This document shows positions 9,613 to 18,480 of a DNA stretch of 64,000 nt, one piece after another. Where the stretch lies: NCBI GenBank assembly GCA_002279065.1, contig NCKB01000009.1:186001-250000 (forward strand). The letters run 5' to 3'. Every line of letters starts with the position of its first letter. Within the stretch, counting starts at the first letter, position 1. The position numbers were made by a program, and so were the translations under genes. Origin of the DNA: Lysobacterales bacterium 15-68-25. Lineage in GTDB: Bacteria; Pseudomonadota; Gammaproteobacteria; Xanthomonadales; Rhodanobacteraceae. Below the pieces are notes generated by a model that was not told the origin of the DNA, did not search any database, and was given only the letters and a program-made list of their open reading frames with translations.

Positions 9613-9698
9613 GCCGGTGTGGCGGAATGGTAGACGCGGCGGACTCAAAATCCGCTGGCAGCGATGTCGTGTAGGTTCGAGTCCTATCACCGGTACCA
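9613..9698 (+). tRNA. tRNA-Leu (anticodon CAA)
   Basis: A complete 86-nt class II tRNA with encoded CCA. The acceptor stem GCCGGTG pairs with CACCGGT (one G-U), and the anticodon stem GCGGA/TCCGC encloses the loop CTCAAAA, giving anticodon CAA. A long variable arm and a GTTCGAGTC T-loop are present. A plausible -10 CATAAT lies about 20 bp upstream and an intrinsic terminator follows. Confidence 0.96.
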
Positions 9699-9703
9699 GA
9701 CAT

Positions 9704-9734
9704 GAAAAACCCCGCCCAGGCGGGGTTTTTCTTT
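9704..9734 (+). terminator. Intrinsic terminator after tRNA-Leu
   Basis: GC-rich inverted repeat AACCCCGCC and GGCGGGGTT with a short loop, followed by a T run. It ends tRNA-Leu transcription on the plus strand and can also serve the convergent minus-strand gene because the left arm is preceded by A residues. Confidence 0.88.
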
Positions 9735-9759
9735 ATCCGTACGGCACCGTACGACCGAC

Positions 9760-9996
9760 TCAGCCGAAGAGTTTCTCCTCGTCCTCCACGTCGTGCCAGC
9801 TGCCGTCGCTCTCCTGTACCTGTACCGGCGGATGGGATACACCCCAGGCTCGCGCCAGCTTGGCACGCATGGCCATGGCGGCTCGCACGGCGTCGGCTCG
9901 GCTGCCAAAGGTGCCGACGCGCGCCACCTCGCCGCGCACGATCCAGGGGGTATCGTCGGTATAGGGGACAAACAGGCGGACCGGTTGCGGTTCCAT
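9760..9996 (-). CDS. Small conserved protein of unknown function
   Basis: A 78-residue protein read on the minus strand. The start ATG at 9994-9996 is preceded by AGGAG at good spacing, which is why a longer reading to 10131 was not chosen. It has an IVRGEVARVGTFGSRADAVRAA segment resembling the small DUF2188-like sheet-helix fold and an acidic C-terminus. There is no signal peptide. Function unknown; it is separated from the FGE-like gene behind it by about 190 bp. Confidence 0.6.
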   Translation of the reverse strand: MEPQPVRLFVPYTDDTPWIVRGEVARVGTFGSRADAVRAAMAMRAKLARAWGVSHPPVQVQESDGSWHDVEDEEKLFG

Positions 9997-10187
9997 GGCG
10001 AGCTCCTCGACGTGAGGTGGAGGTGGCCAAGGGCCCGGGGCCTCCCAACGCGCCGGAGGCATCCCGAAGAGAGCAGTAACGGAACGTTTGTCGCGGGGCG
10101 GTGCGGACGGCAGCACCGCCTGAACCTTCAAGATAGCGCGATCCCGCCGGGGATGCGCAATAGGCTGCGAAACCGGTCAGGCAATGC

Positions 10188-12131
10188 TCAGAGTTCCCGC
10201 GCCACCCGGAACCCGACCCGTGCGCTGCGCACGTCGGCATCCACGCCCTGCCGATAGGCCGAGCGGTCCTGGTCCGGCGCGCTGCCCCAAGAGCCGCCGC
10301 GGACCACGTGGGCGCGGCAGCCGGGATTGATCCACGCACTGCCGTCGCGGGGCGCGCGCAGGTAGCTGTCGTGCCAGCAATCGGCAACCCATTCGGACAC
10401 GTTGCCGTTGATGTCATACAGGCCGAACGGATTGGGCTGGAAGCTCATCACCGGCGCCGGCCCCCAATAGCCATCGCGGTAACCGCGGAAGGCGTTGCTC
10501 CAGCGGCGGCCATTGCGGGAACGGTCCAGCGCCCCGGTGAGATTCTCCACGCGCTTGTCCGGCGTACCGTTGCCCCACCAGTACAGCGTGGTGGTACCGC
10601 CGCGCAGCGCGTACTCGAATTCCGCCTCGCTGGGCAGGCGGTAGGGCTTGCCGGTGTGCTTGGCGAGCCAGTCCACATAGGCCTTGGCATCGTTCCAGGA
10701 GATGTTCACTACCGGCATGTCGTCATCGGCGGGATGCCCGGCATAGTCGTCTTCCCAGGTAGCCTGGGGATCGTCGCGCACTACGCCACCGCGCTCGTCG
10801 TAGACACTGGAACCACCCTTGGTCACCGACTCGGGCTGGTAGCCGCTGGCCCGGACGAATTCGCGGAACTGCCCCACCGTGACCTCGGTGCGCCCGATCG
10901 CCACACCGCGGGAGATCGTCACCTCGTGCTGCGGCGTCTCGGTATCGCTGTGGCCCGGCTCCCCGTCGGCCGCTCCCATCATGAAGCTGCCGGTGGGGAT
11001 CACCACCATGGCGGGCGCCTTGCCGGGCAGGTCGACGTAACTGTCGGTGAAGACCTGCCCCGGCCGGTAGCTGGCATACAGGCGGGCATTGACCAGACGC
11101 TCGTGGAATTCGTCCAGGCCGGCCAGATCCGGCTTCACCGCGGTCGCCTGCGTGGCCAGCGTCTGCGCCAACGCCAGATTGCCCGCGTCGAGCGCGGTGC
11201 GGGCCTGGGCCAGCAAGCCGACCGCGCGCTGCTCGCGCATGCCCGCCACCCGCGCGGTCGCGTCGCGCATGGCCGGGGAATCCGGCTGGATCGCTTGTGC
11301 CTCGCCGAGCGCTTTGTCTGCGGCGTCGAAGTCGTTCTGCGCCACCGCGGCAAGTGCCCGGTCGAGCACCGCCCGCTGCACCTGCAACAGGCCCTGCTGG
11401 GCCACCGCGTTCTGCGGATCGATGGCCAGCACCTGCCGGTAGCCGGCCAGGGCGTTGTCTTCGCCGGCGCCGTCCACCTTGCCCTGGGCGAGCAGCGACG
11501 CGGCCCTGGCCAGCATCGGTCGCACTTTCAGCAGGGTGCCGAGGCCGGCATCGAGCGTTTTCACATCGGCCTCGCTGCCCGGCAGGGTCCGCAGCGTCTC
11601 GATCAGGTCGCCGGCCGCGTCGGCATCGCCCAGCGCAATGTCCTGACCGATCGCCGCCACTAGCCGCGCGCGCGCCTCGTCCAGGCCCTGCAGCGCCCGT
11701 CGGCTGTCCGGTGTGATCTTCAGCGCCTGCTGGTACAGCGAAGCCGCGCTGTCGGCGGCCCCCGCCACCTGGCCGGCATGCAGCGCCTTGTCCGCGCGAG
11801 CCAGCAGGGCCACCACTTCGGGTGGATCCTCGCCCTTCTGCATCGGCAACGCGGCATCGGCACGGTGTGTCCGCGCCGCGATCACCGCCGTGGGCGCCAG
11901 GGTCAGCGGCGGACCGGCGTCGATCTCGCCCCGGTCCACCACCATCGGCGCACTCGCTGTCCGCGCCGGCTGAGCGACGCCAAGCGACATCGAGCGGCGC
12001 GGCGCCACGTCTTCCGGATTGACGTGAAAAACGCGCGGAAAGAAGTGGTACGTGAGCGCGAAGCCCAGCACGACCACGCCGAGCGCGCCGCCGAGCGCGC
12101 GCTGTCGGTCGATGTTCGGTCCGTTGGGCAT
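10188..12131 (-). CDS. Membrane-anchored formylglycine-generating-enzyme-like (SUMF1) protein
   Basis: A 647-residue protein with one N-terminal membrane helix (about 13-31), a helical, TPR-like middle (about 90-340) and a C-terminal FGE-sulfatase/SUMF1 domain (about 370-647). Domain signatures are IPTGSFMMGA, the VVNISWNDAKAYVDWL stretch, YRLPSEAEFEYALRGG, NGNVSEWVADCWHDSY and VVRGGSWGSAPDQDRSAYR. In this superfamily some members make formylglycine and many are non-catalytic or act on other targets. No sulfatase gene is nearby, so a scaffolding or sensory role is as likely. Confidence 0.85.
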   Translation of the reverse strand: MPNGPNIDRQRALGGALGVVVLGFALTYHFFPRVFHVNPEDVAPRRSMSLGVAQPARTASAPMVVDRGEIDAGPPLTLAPTAVIAARTHRADAALPMQKGEDPPEVVALLARADKALHAGQVAGAADSAASLYQQALKITPDSRRALQGLDEARARLVAAIGQDIALGDADAAGDLIETLRTLPGSEADVKTLDAGLGTLLKVRPMLARAASLLAQGKVDGAGEDNALAGYRQVLAIDPQNAVAQQGLLQVQRAVLDRALAAVAQNDFDAADKALGEAQAIQPDSPAMRDATARVAGMREQRAVGLLAQARTALDAGNLALAQTLATQATAVKPDLAGLDEFHERLVNARLYASYRPGQVFTDSYVDLPGKAPAMVVIPTGSFMMGAADGEPGHSDTETPQHEVTISRGVAIGRTEVTVGQFREFVRASGYQPESVTKGGSSVYDERGGVVRDDPQATWEDDYAGHPADDDMPVVNISWNDAKAYVDWLAKHTGKPYRLPSEAEFEYALRGGTTTLYWWGNGTPDKRVENLTGALDRSRNGRRWSNAFRGYRDGYWGPAPVMSFQPNPFGLYDINGNVSEWVADCWHDSYLRAPRDGSAWINPGCRAHVVRGGSWGSAPDQDRSAYRQGVDADVRSARVGFRVAREL

Positions 12132-12248
12132 CTTGGGGGGTCCTCGCAGGGGCTGCTATCGTGCCATGCCCACCGCGGGCAATCGACCTCCTGCGCGCGC
12201 TTGCGCGGCAGTCCGGAGCCGTCGCCCGTCCAACAAGGAACCCACTAC
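12132..12248. promoter_or_regulatory. Divergent promoter region between the SUMF1-like gene and rnd
   Basis: The 117 bp between the two divergent starts must hold both promoters. I see no strong consensus hexamers or operator repeats here. The rnd start is preceded by an AAGGAA Shine-Dalgarno element. Confidence 0.4.
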
Positions 12249-13367
12249 ATGCCGTTGCCTGCCCTGCCCTCCGATGCCGTCTGGATCGACCGTCGCGAGA
12301 CGCTCGACCAGTGGCTTGCCGATCTGCCCGACGAAGCACGGCTGGGGCTGGACACGGAGTTCATGCGGCGCAATACCTTCCACCCGCAGCTAGCACTGCT
12401 GCAGTTGGGGTGGGACGGGCGCTACGCCCTGGTCGACCCGCTGGCGTTCGACATCGGCGACGCGCTGCGGTCGCGCCTGCACACGGGCGACGCCGTCACC
12501 GTCATGCACAGCGCCGGCGAAGATCTGGAGACACTCGCCCCTTACCTGCCCGGCGGCCCGCGCGCACTGTTCGACACCCAGATCGCCGCCGCCTTCGTCG
12601 GCATGGGCCTGGGCATCAGCTATCGGGCGCTGGTGGCCGAGCTGTGTCACGTGGATCTGGACAAGGGCGAGACACGTTCGGACTGGATGCAGCGGCCGCT
12701 CACCGACTCGCAGCGGCTGTATGCCGCACTCGACGTGGTCTACCTGGAAAGCATCCACGACCAGTTGGCCGAACGCCTCGAACAGCGCGGACGCACCGCC
12801 TGGCACGCGGAGGACTGCGAGCGCCTGAAACATCGTGCTTCGGCGACGGAGGGCGACGCGCAACCCCAGCGCGGCATGCGTGGCGCCGCCGACTGGCCGC
12901 GCGCGAAGCAGGCGCTGCTGCGCCGTGTGCTGCGCTGGCGCGACCGCACCGCCCGTGCGCTGGACCGCCCCCGGCCTTGGCTGCTCGAGGACGCCCTGGC
13001 GATGAGCCTGGTGCAGCAGCCGCCGACCTCCCAGATCGAACTGGACCAGCGCAGCCGCGGCCAGCGGGCACTGCGCAGCGCGCAGCGCGACGAGCTGTTC
13101 AGCCTGCTGCGCGAGCCCGTCGACGAGGCCGAGATCGCGGCGACCGCACCGGTGGCGCATCCGCTGCAGGGCGAGGCCAAGAAGGCACTCGGCGCAATGA
13201 AGGACTGCGTCGATGCCCTGGCCACCGAGTTGGACCTGCCCAGCGGGTTGCTGTGTCCGCGCAAGGTGCTGGAGGAATACGTGGCCGGCGCCGAGTGGCC
13301 GGAGTTCCTGGAAGGCTGGCGTCAGGAGCTGCTGGGCGAGCGGTTGCCGCCCCTGCTTCCCGGCTGA
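12249..13367 (+). CDS. rnd: Ribonuclease D
   Basis: 3'-5' exoribonuclease that trims tRNA 3' ends in the cytosol. From ATG 12249 it is 372 residues, normal for RNase D. The DEDD exonuclease motifs are visible: exo I GLDTEFMRR (residue about 39), exo II MHSAGEDLETL (about 88) and exo III YAALDVVYLESI (about 160). An HRDC domain occupies the C-terminal half, with LLEDALAMSLVQ and GLLCPRKVLEEY segments. It stands alone and converges on the MASE1 gene. Confidence 0.94.
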   Translation: MPLPALPSDAVWIDRRETLDQWLADLPDEARLGLDTEFMRRNTFHPQLALLQLGWDGRYALVDPLAFDIGDALRSRLHTGDAVTVMHSAGEDLETLAPYLPGGPRALFDTQIAAAFVGMGLGISYRALVAELCHVDLDKGETRSDWMQRPLTDSQRLYAALDVVYLESIHDQLAERLEQRGRTAWHAEDCERLKHRASATEGDAQPQRGMRGAADWPRAKQALLRRVLRWRDRTARALDRPRPWLLEDALAMSLVQQPPTSQIELDQRSRGQRALRSAQRDELFSLLREPVDEAEIAATAPVAHPLQGEAKKALGAMKDCVDALATELDLPSGLLCPRKVLEEYVAGAEWPEFLEGWRQELLGERLPPLLPG

Positions 13368-13407
13368 GTCGGGGACCGTCTGCCTCCCGGTCGCGGCGCT
13401 GTGCGCA

Positions 13408-15144
13408 TCAGGCCCGGCGCAGCCTCGTGGGATAGTCGCCGGGCTCGTCGGAGAGCTGCGACTCGGATTGCAGCAGCCCCACGGTGACCCGCCGGCCGCG
13501 CTGCGTGGGCCGCTCGCGCACCGCCCCCTCGAACAGGGCCGCCTGGTGATCGATCGCCCGGCGGCCAAGTCCGCTGGCCCGCAGGTGCAGCCTGGGCAGC
13601 AGCTGACCCCAGTCGACCCGGGCGGCGCGCTCTGGATCGCATTGGATATCGACCACTGCCACCGCCCAGGAGCGACGTTGCGCCCCGCAGCGGATGCGGA
13701 TCCGCACGGCGGCGACGTCACGGCGCGAGCATGCGTCGGTCAGCGCCTCCAGCACGACCCGATAGAGCGCCAGATGGGTCCCTTGGCGCAGCAGCTTGAC
13801 CGGCCCGCGCAGGTCCCAGGCGTAATCCACTCCGGCATCCTGCAGCAGCCGGGCCAGCGCGTCCTTGCCCAGCACGCCGGGCAGCCCCCATTCGGCCAGC
13901 ATGGACGGGTGCAACGGATCGACCGCCGCATTCGGCGATGCGGTCAGATGGCTGCCTCGCAACGATCCGCCCACCGCGCCCCCCGTCTTCGTGGCACCTC
14001 CGGACCGACCAAGCATGTGATGAAGCACGCCCTGGAACGACTCGCGAAACTCCTCCAGCGCGCGGGCAAGGGCACGCAACTCCGCGTCGTCCTCGACGAC
14101 CTGCCGTTGCGTCTGCGCCAGGGCCGTGCGCATTGCAGACTGCTCACGCTCCGCACGGGTATCCAGGTAAGTGATGCGCGCACCGATCACCAGCATCGCA
14201 GCCATCGCGACGACCATCATCGCCTCTGTCTGCAGGACCACCGTATCGTCGTGCGCCAGCATCAGGAACATGATGCCGCTGCTCGCCACCAGTCCTCCCA
14301 CTGCAGCGCCCCGCCACCCGCGCCGCATGGCCAGGACCACCACCGGCAGGAACATCGCCAGTTGCACGACATCGCGCAACTCGCCGTGGCGGTCACCCAC
14401 CCAGCACAGCGCACCGATAAACGGAGCCACGGCAAAAGTCGCCTCGATGGCGAGACGACTGTCCATGCACTGACGTATCCATGCGCCCCAACGCCAACCG
14501 CTACCGGCCAGGCCCTGCTGCCAGACCAGCAGGACCGGGGTCACCGTCAGGACGCCCAGCAGGTTGCCGAGCAGGAGCCGGGGAATGATCTCCTCGTAAT
14601 GCAACAGGCTGCCCGACGGCAGCGGCGCAACCTGCATCTGCCCGATCGTGATCATCGTGGCAATGCCCGACACGGCCGCCGCGCAGACCACCAGCGCCGG
14701 CATGTTGGTGGATCCCCGCGCGGGATCGAGCCCCCAGTGCTCGCGGAACATAAGCACCAGCGGGGCGTACCAGGCGATGGGCGGAATGAGGTTGACCAGT
14801 GCCCATAACGCGCCGAACTGCGCGTAGGACGTGATACTGAGGTATCCCAGCCACGCCACATCGCCGACGAACAGTGCCGGCCAGTAACGGTAGTCCACCA
14901 GCAAAAGTGCCCCCAGGTGCAACCCGGTCAGCACGATCCAGTGGGACATCGAGAACCGGCCAAGCAGCGCAACCGACGCGCAGTACACCACCGCCACGCC
15001 GAACTGCCGTGGCAGGGCACTGCTCCGCACGATGGGCTTCACGCGCTCCACGAGCGCTGCAACCGACGCCAGTCCATATTCGAGACCACCTTGGGCACCC
15101 GCTGGCGTCGGTGGCCTGACGGCCAGCCGGAGTGATTTTGCCAC
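13408..15144 (-). CDS. MASE1-domain sensor with degenerate histidine-kinase-like C-terminus
   Basis: A 578-residue inner-membrane protein. About eight hydrophobic segments (about 45-345) form a MASE1-like sensor, with the typical proline and acidic residues in LIPPIAWYAPLVLMF. A helical linker (350-400) follows. The C-terminal part (about 430-560) looks like a NarX-type ATPase domain (LYRVVLEALTDACSRRDV), but clear G boxes are not visible and the usual Asn is replaced in EALTDA. No response regulator adjoins it, so it may be an inactive or non-kinase sensor. Confidence 0.72.
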   Translation of the reverse strand: MAKSLRLAVRPPTPAGAQGGLEYGLASVAALVERVKPIVRSSALPRQFGVAVVYCASVALLGRFSMSHWIVLTGLHLGALLLVDYRYWPALFVGDVAWLGYLSITSYAQFGALWALVNLIPPIAWYAPLVLMFREHWGLDPARGSTNMPALVVCAAAVSGIATMITIGQMQVAPLPSGSLLHYEEIIPRLLLGNLLGVLTVTPVLLVWQQGLAGSGWRWGAWIRQCMDSRLAIEATFAVAPFIGALCWVGDRHGELRDVVQLAMFLPVVVLAMRRGWRGAAVGGLVASSGIMFLMLAHDDTVVLQTEAMMVVAMAAMLVIGARITYLDTRAEREQSAMRTALAQTQRQVVEDDAELRALARALEEFRESFQGVLHHMLGRSGGATKTGGAVGGSLRGSHLTASPNAAVDPLHPSMLAEWGLPGVLGKDALARLLQDAGVDYAWDLRGPVKLLRQGTHLALYRVVLEALTDACSRRDVAAVRIRIRCGAQRRSWAVAVVDIQCDPERAARVDWGQLLPRLHLRASGLGRRAIDHQAALFEGAVRERPTQRGRRVTVGLLQSESQLSDEPGDYPTRLRRA

Positions 15145-15340
15145 CGGGGTATGAGGAAATGCGCGTCTCCGCCAGCCGGAAACACCCGTGCCACCGCAGC
15201 ATCCGCGTGGCCGATCGATCCCCCGTCACTCGCCGATGGTATAGCGCCGCACAAAGCGCGGGCAACGTCGCAACCCGCAGTCCGGAGAGCCGAGGGTATT
15301 GGCGAGCCGCCTTCTCGCTGCTACCATGCGCAGCTCACGT

Positions 15341-15416
<76 letters not shown>

Positions 15417-15424
15417 CGATCAAA

Positions 15425-15461
15425 GAAGGCCGGGACGTACGCGTCCCGGCCTTCGCTTTTT
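15425..15461 (+). terminator. Intrinsic terminator after tRNA-Ala
   Basis: A perfect 13-bp stem (GAAGGCCGGGACG and CGTCCCGGCCTTC) with loop TACG, followed by GCTTTTTC. Stable enough to end tRNA-Ala transcription and possibly that of the convergent hydrolase gene. Confidence 0.88.
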
Positions 15462-15476
15462 CGGGGTCCCGTAGCC

Positions 15477-16376
15477 TCACAACACCGAGCGCAGGAAGGC
15501 GTCCACCCGGGTCGTGTATTCCGAGGGAGCCCCCAGGTTCGCGTTGATCTCCTCGTGGGAGAGATCTTCCTCCAGCACGTCGCCGCGACCACCCAGCGAA
15601 CGAACCTTGGCGACGAAGGTGTGCGCCTGCGGGCAGGAGTCCTGGCGGCGACTCGAGCACACCGCCAGGAACGGCGCGGGGGCGGCATGCATCTGCTGCA
15701 GCGGCGAGGCGGCCAGCCAGTCCGCCGGGTTGCTGCCGAAGGCCTCGTCGTAGAGGCGGAAATGACGGCCGTTCATCGTCTGCACGACGTCGAGACTGGC
15801 GCTGTCGAGCGAGACGGTGCCGCGCCACGGGCGGGCACCCTGCTCCCGGGCCAATTGCGGCTCGGCAGCCAGCAGGCTGACCAGGTGCGCACCGGCGGAA
15901 TGGCCCATCAGCACGAAGCGGTCCGGGGCGCCGCCCCACTCGGCAGCGCGGCGCTGAGCCAACGAGAGCGCCCGCGCCACGTCGCGCGCCTGCTCCAGTG
16001 GCAGGGTGTCGGGCAACATGCGGTAGTTCACCGAGATCACCACCACACCGCGCGGCACCCAGTAGGCGACCTTGTTCGCCACCACGTTCGACATGGACTT
16101 GTCGCCGCGGCGCCAGCCACCACCATGCACCATCAGGATCACCGGTGCATCGTGCGCCCCGGCGGGCGCATAGACGTCGAGGCGTTGCCGCGGATCATCG
16201 CCATAGGCGACATCACGCACCACGCGGGTGCCGGCAGGCAAGGACGCGGCGGGCGCGGACTGCGCCTGTCGCTCGCGCCAGCGCTCCAGCAGGCCTCCGC
16301 GCATCTGGGCGGATGCACAGCCGGCCGTCGCCAGCATGCACGCGCCGAACCACCACTTGACGATCTTGCGGTCCAT
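15477..16376 (-). CDS. Alpha/beta hydrolase (esterase/lipase-like), exported
   Basis: A 299-residue hydrolase with an N-terminal export signal ending in CMLATAGCASAQ, possibly a lipoprotein with Cys20. The oxyanion-hole motif MVHGGGWRRGD and the nucleophile elbow LMGHSAGAHL are clear, placing it with the BD-FAE/HSL-type carboxylesterases. The catalytic His is probably in EDLSHEEINANLG. The ATG overlaps the stop of the broken desaturase gene upstream, so the two form an operon with the EF-hand gene. Confidence 0.85.
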   Translation of the reverse strand: MDRKIVKWWFGACMLATAGCASAQMRGGLLERWRERQAQSAPAASLPAGTRVVRDVAYGDDPRQRLDVYAPAGAHDAPVILMVHGGGWRRGDKSMSNVVANKVAYWVPRGVVVISVNYRMLPDTLPLEQARDVARALSLAQRRAAEWGGAPDRFVLMGHSAGAHLVSLLAAEPQLAREQGARPWRGTVSLDSASLDVVQTMNGRHFRLYDEAFGSNPADWLAASPLQQMHAAPAPFLAVCSSRRQDSCPQAHTFVAKVRSLGGRGDVLEEDLSHEEINANLGAPSEYTTRVDAFLRSVL

Positions 16377-17193
16377 CACGGTCTCCCCAGGGCCACTCTC
16401 AAAGCGCCGCCGACGCCGCCGGCCGCGCGCATGTCCACGATCAGCCGCCACCACGGCAGGAACACCAGCCGAAGCGGGTTCTGCGTCCCCAGCGGATGCG
16501 CCAGACCGTAGCGTACGGGTTCGTCGGCGAGCTCGCTGCGCAGCGTGCCGAACAGACGGTCGAACACGATCAGCACGCCACCGTAGTTGCAGTCCAGGTA
16601 CGCCGCATTCGACCCGTGGTGCACGCGGTGATGCGATGGCGTGTCAGCACCCACTCCAGCGGCCCCAGCCGCCCCACCGCCTCGGTGTGCAGGAAGAACT
16701 GGTAGTGCAGGTTGAAGGCCAGCAGGGCGAACACCAGGCGCGGGTCGAAACCGGCCAGCACCAGCGGCAGATAGCAGACCCAGCCGAACGACAGCAGGTT
16801 GGTCCAACCCAGGCGGATCGACGACAGCAGGGTCATCTCCTCCGGCGTGTGGTGCACGGCATGGGTGGTCCACAACCAGCGCACCTCGTGGCTGGCGCGA
16901 TGGAACACGTAATACGCCAGCTCGACCGCGAAAAATGCCGCCAGCCAGGTGCGCCAGTCACCGACTGGCCAGTGCACAGGAGCCCAGCGCGCCGCAGCGG
17001 CGAACAGGCCGCCCAGCACCAGCGCCGGCAACACGCCCGACAGCAGGTGTCCGGCACCCACGGCCAGGGAGGCCAACGCCCCCCGGCCGTCGTAGCCGAC
17101 GCCTCGCACCCGGCGCCGCCAGACCCACTCGGCGAGCACCAGGGCGAGCATCACCAGCAGCCAGGCCGGCGACCGTGCTGCATGCAGCATCAC
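16376..17193 (-). pseudogene. Sterol desaturase/fatty acid hydroxylase-like gene broken by a 1-nt deletion
   Basis: Membrane di-iron hydroxylase family gene split into two frames. The 5' part (from GTG 17193) encodes four hydrophobic segments and the first His clusters FHRASHE and THAVHHTPEE, then runs out of frame after LEWVLT. The 3' part in another frame carries the third cluster, with SHHRVHHGSNAAYLDCNYGG. Reading CTGACACG near 16,644 (minus strand) as CTGAACACG restores LNTPSHHRVHH, so a single A is missing. It is either a recent pseudogene or a sequencing error; the rest looks under selection. Confidence 0.85.
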
Positions 17194-17636
17194 GGCGCAC
17201 TCCGCTGTGCCGCGAGGGACTGCATGCGTTGCGCGACCTGCCTCATCTCGGTCGCATCCACGACGCCGTCGTGGTTGGCGTCGGCGAGGGCGAACAGACG
17301 GTTGCCGGCCTCGTCGAACTCCTCGCGGGTAATGCGACCGTCGCCGTCCCGGTCGGCCCCGTGTTGCATCGCGTGGATCTTTGCCAGCATCGCCGGATTG
17401 CTCCGGGCAAAGCGCGGCAGGTCGTCGTCGGTGAGCACGCCATCGCCGTTGCGGTCGGCCTTGGCGAAGCGCGCGGCCCGGGCGGCCTGGAATTCGGCCA
17501 GGCTGACCTGGCCGTCATGGTTGGTATCGGCCTCGGCAAAGCGCTGGGCGGCATCCGGTCGGCCCATCTGGGCATGGGCGCCGGCGGCCGCAACGGCCAG
17601 CGTGCCGAGGACGAGAGCACAGGAAAGGTTTCGCAT
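17190..17636 (-). CDS. Exported EF-hand calcium-binding protein
   Basis: A 148-residue protein with a signal peptide (residues 1-22, cleavage after AHA). Four EF-hand loops are readable: DTNHDGQVSLAEF, DRNGDGVLTDDDL, DRDGDGRITREEF and DANHDGVVDATEM. All keep acidic or Asn ligands at positions 1, 3, 5 and Gly at 6, so calcium binding is likely, probably in the periplasm. Its stop overlaps the start of the desaturase-like gene. Confidence 0.88.
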   Translation of the reverse strand: MRNLSCALVLGTLAVAAAGAHAQMGRPDAAQRFAEADTNHDGQVSLAEFQAARAARFAKADRNGDGVLTDDDLPRFARSNPAMLAKIHAMQHGADRDGDGRITREEFDEAGNRLFALADANHDGVVDATEMRQVAQRMQSLAAQRSAP

Positions 17637-17662
17637 GATTCAGGCTCCTGCTCTGTCCGGTC

Positions 17663-18283
17663 TCAGCGACCGCAGGCGATTACATTGCCGACGGCGTCCG
17701 TGCAGCTGCCGCTGTGCGAGAGCCCCTCGCCCCTGGTGTAGGTGGTCTGGCCGTTGTAGCTGTCGCCCGCCGCATTGGTGGCGGAGGTGGTGTGCTGGGT
17801 GGTGCCGTTGGCCGTGGTGGTGCTGGCGTTGTAGTTGCCGCGTGGACCACTGGCGCTGGTCCGCGCGCTGCCGCTGACGCTGCCGTCGGCACTGCGCGAG
17901 TAGGCTCCGCTGGTGCTCACCGTGCCGCCGGCTGCCGTGCTGCCCGAGCCGTTGTGCCAGCGGCTGGCCGAACCGTCCGCGTTGCGCATGTAGCCGTTGC
18001 TGCCGGCGTAGCTGCCGCCGTTGGCACCTTGCACGGCCCGCCCTGCGCGGTGTTCCACGCTGCCATCGGCGCCGGTGGCGGTGTAGCCGCCGCGCACCAC
18101 CGAACCGCGAGCCCCCGAGGCGGCCGTGCCACGGGCATGGGTGACGCCGCCCTGCCCGTTGGCGAAGGTGCCGTGGGCATGCAGGCGGCCGGCGCGCTGG
18201 GCATCGGCCGGCGAGGCCAGCGCAAGGGCGGCGGCACAGGCCAGGGCGAGGGAGGCGATGCGGAGAGAGGTGGACATGCTCAT
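17663..18283 (-). CDS. Exported Gly/Ser/Ala-rich low-complexity protein
   Basis: A 206-residue protein with a clear signal peptide (MSMSTSLRIASLALACAAA and onward, cleavage after ADA at about 28). The mature part is dominated by Gly, Ser, Ala, Thr and Asn with loose repeats of the type GADGS or NADGS plus aromatic residues. Two cysteines near the C-terminus (GSCTDAVGNVIACGR) may form a disulfide. No enzymatic motif is visible; surface or periplasmic filler-like function unknown. Confidence 0.65.
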   Translation of the reverse strand: MSMSTSLRIASLALACAAALALASPADAQRAGRLHAHGTFANGQGGVTHARGTAASGARGSVVRGGYTATGADGSVEHRAGRAVQGANGGSYAGSNGYMRNADGSASRWHNGSGSTAAGGTVSTSGAYSRSADGSVSGSARTSASGPRGNYNASTTTANGTTQHTTSATNAAGDSYNGQTTYTRGEGLSHSGSCTDAVGNVIACGR

Positions 18284-18480
18284 GACGGGCTCCTGTCGGT
18301 AAAGGTGGGCCGCGATGACGCTGCGGTGGAGCCACTGTCGCGTCGGCACCGGGTGGGAGGTGTGTCCGAATTCCGCCGGATGTGAGCGGATGTTGCGGAC
18401 CTTCCGGACAGAAACATTTGCTTGCAATTGGCCTTGGCGGGCGCTTGTCGGGTCACCGCGGCGCACGACATAGTCGCCTC
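18284..18480. promoter_or_regulatory. Divergent intergenic region before the two-component system
   Basis: The 197 bp separate the exported protein gene (minus) from the response regulator (plus). Short inverted elements such as TCCGCCGGA and the GGACCTTCCGGAC block lie in the middle and could be regulator sites. I see no convincing sigma-70 hexamers. Confidence 0.35.

Noticed and set aside
10308-11663. A 451-codon plus-strand frame opposite the SUMF1-like gene
   Set aside because: No ribosome site and no recognisable domain; the minus-strand reading has clear FGE motifs.
16376-17193. Programmed frameshifting in the desaturase-like gene
   Set aside because: No slippery sequence or downstream structure is visible; a missing A explains the break exactly.
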